NCBI RefSeq assembly: GCF_008831285.2
Contig: NC_045141.1
Location: 14,184,106-14,248,105, forward strand
DNA length: 64,000 nucleotides
Direction: 5' to 3'
Origin: Nymphaea colorata
Taxonomy: Eukaryota; Streptophyta; Magnoliopsida; Nymphaeales; Nymphaeaceae
The notes beneath the pieces were generated by a model. The model saw only the letters and a program-made list of their open reading frames with translations. It was not told the origin of the DNA and did no database searches. The position numbers and the translations under genes are program-made. Within the stretch, counting starts at the first letter, position 1. Every line of letters begins with the position of its first letter. This document shows positions 35,901-48,188 of this stretch, piece by piece.

Positions 35901-38900
35901 GGGAGAGATTTCCTGGATACCTTTTTAGGTACTCCATGATAACGGCAACCAGGTAAGCAGGATCACCAACCATCTCTTCCTCAACAAGGGAAAAAACAGT
36001 CGTGTACATCTCTTCTGGTGATATTGCTACACTAGAAATTCGAGATTTTGATAGACCAGGGGGACTAGCATCTAAAGACCTTTGAGTTCCACTTGTTTCA
36101 GGTTGCAAGGATGTCCTTTCAAAATCATTATAAATAGCATCAGCCTCCATATTATTTGTTCTATGATCCTTAGTACTAGGGCCAGGAAGACCACTGGACA
36201 AAGGCATTTGAAGAGGTTCCTCAGATTTCAGATTCAGAATTTCAAGATTTAGGTTGTCGTCATTATCAGAAGTTGAAGACATTGACAGCCTACGGCGGTC
36301 ATGTTCTAGGTTTGGATTAAGAGGATCAGTTTCCAGGATCCTACCCTGAAAACCACTTCTTGTTAACATACCACGCCTTTCATATATATTAGCACTGCCC
36401 ACAGCCTGGACTGTTCTTCCATCTTGTTCAGAAGAAGGTGATCTTTCAGAATACACCATCCCAGCACCACCTTTCAAAGAACCTTCTAGTTTCACAGCGT
36501 GACTGTATGAAGCAGTAAGGACATCCATTGCCCTGGCAACCATGAACACAGGCCTCCTTTCTAGTACCATGGTACGCATCAAAGCCTCACACAGCTCCTT
36601 TATCTGAACAGGTCACAGAGACTCTCGAAATCAAAATCGCTATTGAATACAATAAATTCTTATAAAATATTTTGAAAAAGGAACCACAAGGTGATCAACG
36701 GTCACACACTATACCTTGCTTGGATCAGACCTCCGCCGTTGCAGAAACTCCAGAAGTGAAGGTACATCAGAGGTGCTGGTAGCAATAGCCTGGAAAACAT
36801 AAAAATTTGTGTTTTTCATGCAAAGAAGCACCTTGAAAGGTTTTGAGATTAAATCTCATAGCTACCTCTAGATCCAAAGAAATTTTCCACAATGTACCAT
36901 GGGCAGCATCACATATGAGGTCAGGGACAAGAAAGTTCCAACTTTCTCCATAAACTGTTCCCACATCACTGTTAGTCTTTTCCTCTATGAATTCAGATAA
37001 AGGTTCTTCCTGTTTGCTGCTTGCTTGAGAAGGACCAGTGTTTGATACAGGTAAACCTCTTACTAGGAGAGGAAGTGGAGCAGACACAGGAGCTTGGGAA
37101 TCCAAAAATATGTCGTAGAGCAAGACCACTTTGGCATCCACTTGATGAACAAGAAGCACATTGTCGACCACACTGACAGCCACTTTGGTTGAATATATTG
37201 AAAAGGAACCCTACCATTTCAATAAGCAAAAATTGCATAACCAAGACATATCATGAACAGAAGTGGTAGACAACCTTGAAGAAGAATGCACAACAAGATA
37301 CACGCATACAGACACAGATGCATATATATGTGTTTATATTGTATGAACATATACGTGCATTTATGTATATACAACTTCAACCTGTTGAATGACAGCGTCA
37401 CGATAGAAACGATAAAAGCGCAACAGCATGGCCATCCAGTCAACTTGCAAGCAGTAGATTCTACCATAACTGATTCAAAATTCACAAGAATAAATTTCAG
37501 TATAATTTAAGACCTGATAAATTTTAAAAAAAGAGAGTAAAAACCGAACAACAAGAAGCCAATTGAACCTACACAGTAATAATGTGCACATCTTCTGCAG
37601 CTAAGATGGGCTTTTTGTTGACTTCAGCTTTTGTCATTGTCATTTCAAATTTTGGCAAGTGAATAATTCCGGCAGCAGAAAACTGAACAAACAACAACAA
37701 TCCATAAGGTGATGAAAGTAAAGGTAAAGAAAGTGTACTCGTCATGTACAGTGAATTATTTAAGGATAGCCAAAGGATCACTTTTGTTGAGGACCAAATC
37801 AATTTCCACAAATCCTCCAAAGTAAATAATAGTCTTCTTGCAATCGTCATCATTGTTGGACCATATATATAGACTGAGGCTCTATAAGAATCAATCTGGG
37901 AATAAATAAACAGAAACAGAAAGTGGAGTTACCTGATATCCAGTTATGCTCTTGCACTGCATCCCAGAAGCAAGAAGAACTAGACGACTCTCATGAGTGT
38001 AAACATACCAGCTAACATAAAGTCGCTTTGTCTCCACCAATCGAAGCATATTAGACTCAAGCTCACATGCATAAAGGTCAAGACCACTGAACAGTAACAA
38101 CAAAAAAAATGCAAAATCAAAGTTTAGGAGAACAAAGAAGCAAATGTAAAAACGAACCAAATACATAACATGCTCAAGTTACATACAATATGCTGACAAT
38201 GCAGGCCAGAGTCGTGAAAATATTTAAGTGGAACAAGCACATATCTCTATGGAGAAAGCAAATGTGACAGCAAACCCTGTCGAAGGAAAGTAACTCTCCA
38301 CATACGAGCTTTTGCTTTCTGCCTTTGGCTTGATTTTTCATTCATTGATTATCTCTTTAATGTGATCCTCCCACATTAAAGGGACAGGCTCAAACATTCT
38401 AAAACTTGCTCAGAGCTATTTCACATGGTAATGGCAAAATGGGTGCCACACCCTTGTCAACATTAGCTGGACAAGGGTGCAGGCACCAGACAGGGGAAAA
38501 CATTTTTGAGAATTTTTTGCTTATCAGTTTAAGTTTTATGAATACACTAACTTATATATTGCTTGTTTGCTTAAAATCATAACTTCTTTTATACGTGTGT
38601 GTCTGTGTGTGTATGACACATAAGTTTATTTGAAATCCAGGTGGGCTCAATAAAGCTCGACCTTGGCTAAGTAAGGTCGAGTTTAGCCAAGCTGAGTATA
38701 TATTTTAAATTTTGTAAAAAGTATATGAAAGAGGACGCCGGCAGGTTTTGAAAGTTGTACATACTATTACCACTCATAAGGATCTCAAACTACATCAAAG
38801 ATAGCTATTCTGAAGCTACAACACATTCTCCATATACCCTTTTTAACGAGCTTAAATGGGCTTTCACAAGCCAAGCTCCCTTAGCTCGAGCTCGACAAGT

Positions 38901-40229
38901 TCAAGTGGATGGGTTATCCTTTTGCCCTGAACTCAGCTCATTTAATAAAACGAGTCGAGCTCAAGTTGCTTGACTTGTTCTACAGTCTCAATCAAGAGTC
39001 TAAAAATCATGTAGGAGCTGTGAGATGAGTGATTTGCAAAGAAATGAATAATTTGGAAAAAACTAAAGAGCTTTGGCACTTGAAATAGCATACCTACGAA
39101 GGGGTTACCAGTGAATGACCAGAAGCATATTAAATTCCCACAGGCCAACAGGTTAAAGTACACAAAATAGTGTTAATTTAGAGTGCCAATTACTAATTAT
39201 ATCAAAAGATCCAAAATTTATGATGACTAAGCATAAGGATATTGAATATCACTTCATCATAGAGTATTCTTGGGTTGGATCATCATCACCTTGTCAAACA
39301 TTCGGAGTTAAAGTCAAACTGCATATTATGTTAACAAAAAGGTCATCTTTGAGAACATTCTAACAATTCCTCTCCAAACTTGGAATAGTAGTGCTTGTGT
39401 CATCCCAGGGATATTGCCGAATGTAATTTGATACATAGTATGTTCTATTTGAGTGCATGCCTTATCATTATACATTCTAACTTCCAAGGGCAATTATGGT
39501 TTAAAAGCCATGAGATTCAGCTCAAAACATTTTTATTGTTAAGTGTAGCAAGGGAAGTCTGCTAATTTAATGGATTTACATCTATTTTTGCCCATGAATG
39601 AGTTTTTCTCGCTTCAAAGAATCCCAAATTTGCACACTTTTATCACTTTTGCAAGAAAAGAAAATAAAGTCAAGTGCATTAATAAGATTCGTAAAGATTG
39701 CATGTTCTTGCCATGACTCTCACCTGGTCTTTATGAACACAACATCACAGGTTGGGCAGTCTGTCCAGAAAAAGCCAAGTATGCTTTCAGATCCACTCTT
39801 ACATTTGCCATAAAAGATTGCACCAGTTTCCCTGTTTTTGAATTCAACTTCATGATTTGAGCGGTGAATCCCTATAACTTTTCCATCCAAGGAATACCGA
39901 ATGGACAAAACAGGCCCATCATTTATTGAATCTGAATTTGGAGGCTCACATCTAGCACCCAACCCAGTTTGCCAAACGTAGACCTGCAAAACATTCTTGA
40001 ACTAATTATGATGCAGTTGATGTAATAAAGTATATGGATTACAAGATCTTGAGATTATTACCCGGTCAGATGTTGGTGACAACAATAGTTTATTCCCATC
40101 ATCATAGAACAAACCTTTGGCTCCAGGAACAGTGCACCTTAAAGGTGGATATTGAACATAAGCATGTGAAAGAGCACCAGAAGCAGTCAATCCTGCCCTC
40201 GGCTGTGCAACTGATCCTCTGGTAAACAT
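32953..40229 (-). CDS. RMC1: RMC1/Mic1 homologue, regulator of the MON1-CCZ1 Rab7 exchange factor
   Basis: Eleven coding exons: 40229-40062, 39983-39724, 38086-37933, 37682-37573, 37469-37382, 37210-36866, 36789-36715, 36603-35921, 35784-35676, 35247-35068 and 33126-32953. They total 2346 nt (781 aa), every junction GT-AG and in phase. RMC1 (C18orf8) is a third subunit of MON1-CCZ1, which activates Rab7 on late endosomes. The N-terminal half is beta-propeller-like (SGALSHAYVQYPPLRC, SILGFFWTDCPTCDVVFIKT, SWYVYTHESRLVLLASGMQC), then DNVLLVHQVDAKVV and a Ser-rich linker in exon 8. The C-terminal Mic1 domain includes PPDLYVLTIQLLTRNEHYAE, DMLRKLSLHHDYALVLLRDG and RFFLDFKPDFRNSSDYNTF. The start is the first ATG in its exon; that frame has an upstream stop at 40298-40296. 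Leader exons must lie further upstream. The last intron is 1.9 kb; intron 2 carries a foldback element. Confidence 0.93.
38634..38985. mobile_element. GCTCGAGCTCGAC foldback element in RMC1 intron 2
   Basis: The left part (38640-38700) has GTGGGCTCAATAAAGCTCGA and GGTCGAGTTTAGCCAAGCTG. The right part (about 38848-38985) has GAGCTTAAATGGGCTTTCAC, TTAGCTCGAGCTCGACAAGT and GAGTCGAGCTCAAGTTGCTT. It is the same kind of repeat as 3633-4005. Limits are approximate. It lies between RMC1 exons 39983-39724 and 38086-37933. Confidence 0.5.
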
Positions 40230-40506
40230 GCTTCTCCCCTTGAATTTTACAAGCAATATGGTTCTTGAACTTAAGCCAGCAACCTTAAATAGAAATTATG
40301 AAGAGTATAAAACCACACAACCTGCCTAACAAAGTATAAGTATTCAATTCATCAAACCACATCTATAATGCAGAGGAAACAAGGCTTTCCAAATGGTACC
40401 TGATGAGATAACTTTCCAACCTGATGTTCTTTTTTCAGGACCTATGTCGCAGCTGCAAAATAAAAAAGAAAAAATTAAAAAAAAAAGAAAAAAAGAGATG
40501 AAGATT

Positions 40507-40590
40507 ATGTGATTAACTAGAAAGTATCAAGCAAATGTATCTTTACTCTCATGTGATTAACTGCAAACAAGGAAATGTATCTTTACTCTC
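40507..40590. repeat. 44-bp tandem duplication between the NDUFAF8 stop and RMC1
   Basis: ATGTGATTAACT followed by AAATGTATCTTTACTCTC occurs at 40507-40550 and again at 40551-40590. On the transcribed strand both copies carry GAGAGTAAAGATACATTT, so a possible 5' splice site (GA|GTAAAG) is duplicated immediately after the NDUFAF8-like stop codon. Confidence 0.8.
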
Positions 40591-43500
40591 TCACAGTACC
40601 GTGTTCTGCATACATGCTTTTAGCTGAATAAACTCCTTTGCACACATATTCTGTTCAACTTTTGGAACTTTTGCAGAAACACAGCAACCATACTCTTTTG
40701 CCTATAATCAGAAAAATAATGGAAAATACAAAAAAAACTTATATAACATCAATTTTAAACAAATGCCCAGTCGAAAATAAAAGAACGCGCATATAGAAAG
40801 ATGAATTTCTAATCCTAAACCCTTGACTATGGAATTTCCAGCTTATAAATAAGATATAAGGTTAAATTTAAAAGTCATGGAAAAGAAAAATAGAGTCTGA
40901 ACAGAGTCCAAGGAGCATAAGTGAAGACTCAAGCTGTTATAGAAACAAGGACTTCTCTTCTTGTAAGAACCTTCATGGACACAGCTTGCTTAATGGCCCT
41001 ACCTCTCATCAATTTTTAGGTACCAAGCAGGTGCTGTTCAATGTGAAAAGTATCCTTAAAGAATGTAAACCTTAAATGTTTAACCAAGAACATGCACACG
41101 CATATACACATGGCAAGCATGCACGTGCACCAGAACATGAGTCGGTCCATTCATTCTAGTACGTTGTGCAATTAATGTGCCCCTTATGCATTGCACACAA
41201 GTGAAAGCAGTTAGAATCTGGCGACCATCCCTGGAACAGTGAATGCATAGCCCTTTATTTCTTTCAATATCCCAACAATAATGATGTCCTCGAAGCAGGA
41301 AATAAGCTCATTAGATTTGCCATCCAGATCAGAACAGCATTTTTGTTAAGTGATGACCTTGCAAGTTGAAAATTGAAAAGCTTGATGGATATATGCCCAA
41401 CCCTTGAAAATTTTCACTTAATGACCTAAATTTTATTAAACAGCTTTTTTACTCACTGCCATTTAGTTCATTTGTTTGACATGGAATAGTGAGGGAAAAT
41501 AATAAGATTACCATCCAACTAGAGCTTAACTTCAGTACTACAACCACACCAAATGCAAGGGATTAAGAAGAAGCTAGTAATTTGTTGAATATTAAAGAAA
41601 GGAAAGAGGATCCACAAACACATACAGATCTTAATAGAATTAAGAAGTCAGGATGCAAAATCAATAATGTGGTCAAAGTGAGCACTCAATGTAATGAGAT
41701 TCTACCATATAATCGCACTAGAATTCCTGAGATTAAGAAGAAGCTACAAAATGTTTGAATACTGAAGGCGAAAGAGGGTGCCACATACACATACAGATCT
41801 TACTAGGATTCAACAGTCAGAGATGCAAACTCAGTGGTTAACAATGCATGGTCATGTGAAAAATGATTTGTTAATTCAAGTGGGTAAACCATAACCATAA
41901 ATGTAACTCTCCAGGCATTAGGTGCATATTTGTAGATACGGTACATTTATGGATGCATTCGATACTTGGCTCCTTTTCATAAATCCTTTGGATGTAATTT
42001 TACTAACTCGAGATTAGCCACCTCCAATCTATCAGCTAAAAGCACCATTGGCTCATCAGGTTTTTGATGGTTCCATGAAAGTTCTATAGTCTTTGATGAA
42101 TATAATTCCCCACTAAAATAATCAACCAATTGTTGAGCAGAAATCTATGGGTGTATTTTTCAATTAAGTCTGCAAATTTCAAAATTTGAGCAATCAGCTA
42201 ACATGTCTAGTCTCCATAGGTAAGGTAGAGATTTAACTTTTTTACCCTAATTACTCTCTCAATGAAATGTGACTTCCATTCTTAGTTGTTAAGGAGTGGA
42301 CTAGTCCACGCCTAGTCCCCGTCGCCTAAATCCATCACTTAGGCGACATGTGTTAGACTGGTGCCTAGGTGCCCCTAGGCTGGACTATAAGTATATACGG
42401 TATAACAGTGTATAATAAAAATTACAGGACTTAATATGAAGGAAAGGTGAAAAATCATCTTCCCTTCAAATTAAGTCCTGTAATTTTATTATACACTGTT
42501 ATACCGTATATACTTATATTATATGTAGTTATGTCACAGAATTTCTGTTCTTTAAGTACACTCTGTTGTACGTTAATTACATATTCTATATCAATTCATC
42601 AAGTGGAAGTTCCAGCATACAGTTAAGTACATATTCTATAAAACCAATGGATTTCTGCATATATCTTATGTGCTCTGAAACATATTTTACGGAACCTATG
42701 CCAGCCTTCTTACCCACGTTAAAACCTAGGTTAATGGAAAAAGATCACCAGTTTCTCTTGCTTAGTGCATGTCTAGTAATCAGACAAATGTGTGCGGACC
42801 TCACTTTTGCAACCTGAATACAGATTTATTTTCTCATTTGTGAGGGTGTTTTGTGTGTTATAACTTATATGTACATTATATGTCATATGTACAATCTGAT
42901 GTAAACTTGTAATGTATATTATATGTACTGATTTGATATGATTTGTGTTTGCAATGATTCAAATGAAATAGTCTACAAGGTCTATAACTGAAATAGTCTA
43001 TAAGAAATGCAAGCATTGTCCAGTATGTAAACAAAAATGGCGTATTTTCTTTTGTGTATCAAACTAAGGCATCAGCTAGAACAGAACAGCACAATTTTCC
43101 AGTACATAAAAAAGCTGGAAATGTACTGTTAATCTGTCATGTAAATAAGAACAGAACAGTTTTTCATGTTTTACTTTTTGGCTTTACTTATTTTTCAAGT
43201 TTTACTTTTTGGCTTTACTTATTTTTCAAGTTTTACTTGGAATAGAAGCTTACGGTTCAGTCAATAACTACATAATTTTATTATGTAATGGTTAACATAA
43301 CTGAAAAACCAAAATAAAAAAAGGTTGCCTTCTTTTCCTAGGGACGCGTAGTCCCCCCTAGGTGCTCTAGCCGCTGCCTGGTGCCCAGGCAGCGCCTGGG
43401 CGCCTTGACAACTAGCTTCCATTAAATAGTAATCATCCACAGAAAATCTACACCATCAGGTAATGCCACATGGCCAGTCTATTATTGTCTTTTAAGAATA

Positions 43501-44401
43501 GGATATGATCAAAGTTACCGACCATACGAGGCAAAAAGAGGTTCAAGTTGAACAAAAGAAGGTTTTCTGAATTTATTTTTGAGAGAAAAATATGATTGCT
43601 TGATTTATATCTTAAGTTTCAGAATATCATGTACATGCAACATAGAAACATAGACAAATGAATTTAGGTTCTTAAACCGTTTATCCCGACAACACCCGCA
43701 CCTCCACCCATGTAACATGGATGGAGACAAGGAGAGGCTCAATAGAGAAGAATAATGAAGTTGAAAGACATGACAGGTCAAAAGATCACAGGAGAATCCA
43801 CAGAACCCTCTTATCCAAGTAAATGTCTTGCTATAATACACAAAAGCATATACGCATTGTCATTTAAGGAAGATCAATGAAGAACCCACAGCAAGTTCAA
43901 AATTCAAATGTTGTGTGTATAACTTCTCATAAAATAGGCAAATTTTATATAATGGTACTATGACTTTTCTAATCATTGTGCAATAGAAATCATATGATGG
44001 CTAAAGGCCATCACTCGTCAGAGTAAGTTTATGTAGAAGGTTGGCGCTGCATATGGCAAAGTTTTTGTTCATTTCACTGTTCGACGATAATCCTAATAGA
44101 AAAACTCAACCTAAAACTTCCACACATAACCTATGTCAACGTGCATAAAAGTATGTGCGAAATTCATACTTGCTTATAAACACCTTCAGGTTCTTCCTTG
44201 AATCAGCTAAATCCTAGTATAAAATTATAATTTATACCTTCAAAATGGAAGGACCACTAGTGTGATGCAAAACAATGTTCACTGACCTAAGAGTATCCAG
44301 GGCAGAAGAAATTAAAGCAAAATGGAAACACTAACCTGTGCTGAACAATTCATCAAAATGCGTTTAAGCACAGAAAGATGAGGCGGTTTCTGGTCTTTCA
44401 T
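40591..44401 (-). CDS. NDUFAF8: Twin-CX9C protein, NDUFAF8-type mitochondrial complex I assembly factor, 58 aa
   Basis: Two coding exons: 44401-44336 (MKDQKPPHLSVLKRILMNCS..., 22 codons) and 40701-40591 (AKEYGCCVSAKVPKVEQNMC..., 36 codons plus TGA). They join in phase 0 across a 3.6 kb GT-AG intron. Cysteines form a twin CX9C (CHCH) pattern: C19-x9-C29 and C42-x9-C52. This is the fold imported and oxidised by the Mia40 route in the mitochondrial intermembrane space. Sequence and size match the C17orf89/NDUFAF8 family, which with NDUFAF5 supports complex I assembly. A leader exon ending CACAG|GTTCTC at 45203 probably precedes it. The gene lies 361 bases upstream of the RMC1 ATG on the same strand (see findings). 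The assignment rests on the motif and remembered homologues; another small CHCH protein is the alternative. Confidence 0.82.
42387..42517. repeat. Near-perfect hairpin, arms about 55 bp, 20-base loop
   Basis: The left arm 42387-42442 (starts ATAAGTATATACGGTATAAC) and right arm 42463-42517 (ends GTTATACCGTATATACTTAT) are reverse complements except for one 1-base indel and one mismatch. RNA from either strand would form a long duplex. Confidence 0.92.
43169..43230. repeat. 31-bp perfect tandem duplication inside the hAT-like element
   Basis: The unit starts TTTTACTTTTTGGCTTTACT. Copies are 43169-43199 and 43200-43230, with a partial third (TTTTACTTGG). Confidence 0.92.
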
Positions 44402-45202
44402 CTTCTACACATCTGCACATCAGTCCAGTTGCAAAATCAATTTTTTTAAAAGGACAGTGCTGTACCGCAGGTCATAAGATTTTAATAAAGAATAATTTCG
44501 CAAGATTACTACAGCCATAACAATTTTACTCGTATCCATGCAGATATCAAGTCCTTCTTCACTCTTTCCTTCTTTTCTTCAAATTTCACCCACATTTAAA
44601 GTCAGACTGGAGAGCCTCCAAGACAAACTCGGCTTTTTTATTCGAAAAGTATTAGAAGCTTTCCCTTTTCTCCACAAGTCACAGGCACCATCTGGATGAG
44701 ACCCATTAAACTCATGCTCCACATAACCTAATTTTTTGTTAAAACAAAACTCTTTTGACCATAATTTATCCATAACCCAGGGTTAAAAATCTCGGAACAC
44801 CGAAATCCAAAACTTTAGTTAACCTTCTGCGAACATCTCTAGCCTATGAGGTATTTTAGGTTGCATAATCGAACACAAACAAAACCTCAAGCAATCTAAC
44901 AGCCATCGTTTGAATTGAAATACCTAAAAAGAAAATACAAAAAATGGCAGGCCATATCAAAAAAGACATGCAAAACTCCTTTAAAATTTGCCAATTCTGA
45001 CATCAAATTGCTATCAACGTGTGGGAAGGTGCTATTCTTATGGATGGTAACCACGTTTCTGATTCTCCACCCATCTATTCGCGAGAAAAATGAAGAATAA
45101 AAGTAAGTAGCTACACATAGAGTAAATGGCAACCAGCAGAAAACTTGCCGATCTCATGGTTCTCCAGCCAGCGAGCAAGCGAGAGAGAGAGAGAGAGAGA
45201 AC

Positions 45203-45300
45203 CTGTGCTGAAGCTGGGAAGACTGGACGAAGGCGGAGGAAAACCGGCCTTGGGGTAGTCGAAGAAAGTTGGGTGTTGAAGTTCGGTTGGGGACCGTACA
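45203..45300 (-). other. Probable leader exon and promoter side of the NDUFAF8-RMC1 locus
   Basis: On the minus strand a CT-rich stretch near 45360-45330 is followed by a GC-richer segment. It ends in CTTCAGCACAG|GTTCTCTC, a good 5' splice site at 45203/45202. It is the nearest plausible first exon upstream of the ATG at 44401, where acceptor-like AGs (GTGCAG, TGTAG) lie just before the start codon. The transcription start is not determined. Confidence 0.4.
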
Positions 45301-45900
45301 GATCTTACATACAAAAAAAAAAAAACATGAAGCGTTCTCTCTCTCACTCTCTCTCTCTCTTTCTAGACACCAACATTTCGTCCCACCAAGAAAGACTTAA
45401 ATACATAGAACGAGTTCTAACTCCTAACGGAACCTACGGTTGTCGAAATGCATTTTGGGTTTAGTTGATCTCTTCATCATTTTTCTTTTTTTGGGTTAAA
45501 TAATCTGGATACTGATCTATTTTACGGATGTTATATTGATTTTGGAAACAACAAATACGTATGGATATTAATGGGTCGGATTTGGATGGATGTATGATCG
45601 AACTACTTTAAAAATCCGATATATAATTTTTTTTTATTAAGAAGTAGGATGGGATTCGAATTCAAGAAATGACATCTCATCTTATTTGAACTCAGTTTCA
45701 TTCTAAATAAATGTCAAATCATACTCAAATTTGATTTTATTAAAACAATCTATATTCAATACCCATACGTTTTGAAAGTTGATTCTTGGCATATCATAAT
45801 GTGGTTCGAATTCAGTTGCATATTTAAAAGCCAGGATTCCGTTTGGTTATGAAGTTAGAATCCATATTCAATTTGTGTTCCGATTATAAATTCAAAAGTC

Positions 45901-46002
<102 letters not shown>

Positions 46003-47206
46003 TTCTTTAGGATATAGAAACACACCTCGTTCTATAGCAAGACACTTATTTCGTAACGGGCTTGTTGGAGCTATGCTTGGCCTCTCTAAACCAGGACTGG
46101 CGTTGACAATATAGCACCTAGTTTGAGTCGGTCCTATACAGTTGAGTTATACCAACCCAGATATAATTTAATTAATATAAATTATGTTTGTAATTTAAAA
46201 AAAATAAAACATATAATAAGTCAAATTCACCCTGACTTACATGAATCCAGATTACCATATTCTTCATATTCATCTTCTTAAATTTTTTAAGTTAGTCTTC
46301 AAAGTTAAAGTTGTCAAAAAAGGAACTGAAGTATTATTCTTTTGAGGTTTCCATTTGGAAGGGGACGACTTTTGTTAAATTTATTTTTGCAGTTATATAT
46401 AAATTGAAAAAAATAAAAAAATGTATTTTACCGATTTATATATAGTTGAAAAGAAAATACATTGTTCTGTTTCATGTTATTGTCCATTATGACATAACTC
46501 CGATAAAGTTGAATTGCTCACTGGTCAAATTAACAAATTTGAAAATAAAATGTTTTATCAACCTTTTTATATGTAAGCTTTGGGCAACAACACTTGGGAG
46601 TATAATTACATACTTGCATGGGGGGCTCACAAGTAATTGCATTCAATATATACCATTATTATTTCAAACATTTAATTTGCTATCACCCTTTCTCAAATTT
46701 GCCTATACTAATATATGCGGATGGTAAGGTTATATCATGCACCATGGTTGCTGGAACATAAATTGAAAGGGGGACATAGTACTCGAATTAGATTAACAAA
46801 GTAGTAGTGAAAATTTTTAATGACTTGATTAGCAGTAATTGAGTATAAATAATCCATTTAGAGAAATTAAGCAACGATAATATATCATCAAGCTCACTAA
46901 GGGAGGGTTTGATACTATTGGATTTGAGAACTGTAGATTTAAGATCAGACCCTCTCCTCTCCTCTCCTCTCCTGACCAATCTTTAATATCAGTGCAAAGA
47001 AGGAAAATCAGTGTCTTAAGTGTAGATATTAGGTTTGACCCAGGATCCTTGGTTTTAAAAAAAAACATAGAATTTACCGTGGACCTTTTTGCCGTGTTAC
47101 AAAAGTCTGCCACACAACACAAGTCCACATATGATCAGTGGACTTGAAATCAGAGTAAACAAACACATCCAGATCCGTGGTTTTCAAATTTCGAGACCCT
47201 TAACCC

Positions 47207-47312
47207 CCAAAATCCAATTTCAAGTCTATACTTTTTACATTAAAGCGTGGATTTGAAGTCCAAAATCAAATTTCAAGTCTATACTTTTTACATTAGAGTG
47301 TGGATTTGAAGT
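47207..47312. repeat. 53-bp tandem duplication
   Basis: Copies 47207-47259 and 47260-47312 share ATTTCAAGTCTATACTTTTT and GTGGATTTGAAGTCCA, with a few substitutions. Confidence 0.88.
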
Positions 47313-48188
47313 CCACGTTCGGGTAGAGGCTGAAATCCATAGGACTGTGAATTTCAGCTATCATAAATTTAAGCGAGTGGCAAATAAGCGTGGGCAATGG
47401 GCATACCTAGCCCAATTCTGGGCCCGGGCCTGGGCTTGGTTTTCTAGTATCGGGCCAATGCGGGCGGGCCACTCTTATCAGGCTGGGCCGGCCCGATGCG
47501 TAGGTCTAGTGACAAATCAAAGCACCGTTAAGATAAGCAAGAGGATTAATCCTACCATCCCAGCAAGAACTGAACCCCTTGCTTTCCTGTTGTTACTATA
47601 AGGTCAAAAGTTGGTGAGATCTCCATATACTATACTTCAATTCCCTCTTTTATATGAAGCCCTTCCCCCGCAAGTTGAATTAGAGATGCTCTACATGACG
47701 TGTGTCAACTCACTTGTTTGCTCTGTGCTCAAATTATGCATAACAGCGCTTCTTCGCTAGCAAGACAAAATTACAAGAATACAGTTTATGTTGTAGACTT
47801 CCTTTGTTTTTCAGAGTTTACGATTGAAGCAACCAAAGTGAAGACGTTGGGTTTTCCCCTTACTTTTCAAACTTCCTTTGTCATACCTGCCATAAGCCTG
47901 ACATTATTGTTAATTTTCTAATCTAATATGCTTGTGACTTTTTAGATTTCTCAAAATTAACACGCAAAAAATCTTATTGATCGTCCTATGATGCTGGATT
48001 AGTGCATCTGTTGTTGGGTTAAGGGAATTCCTTTCCATGGATCCAAACTTTCACGTGCTAGACCTAGTAAGGAATCACCTGTCATCTTTTCTCTATGTCT
48101 GAACGATTCTCCGGTGACCTCCAGTTTCTTCCGGCGACCAGGGGGTAACTTTTCTCTCTCACTCTCATTTTCCATCTTCCACCACCCA

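Larger units (their letters stand above)
42281..43415. mobile_element. hAT-like non-autonomous element, 1135 bp, with 8-bp target duplication
   Basis: Flanks: CTTCCATT at 42273-42280 and again at 43416-43423, an exact 8-bp target duplication as made by hAT transposases. The ends are inverted: CTTAGTTGTTAAGG at the left; CCTTGACAACTAG at the right. Subterminal CGCCTAGGTGCC-type repeats occur at both ends. No transposase frame. Inside are a long hairpin (42387-42517) and a 31-bp tandem duplication (43169-43230). It sits within the NDUFAF8-like intron. Confidence 0.82.
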
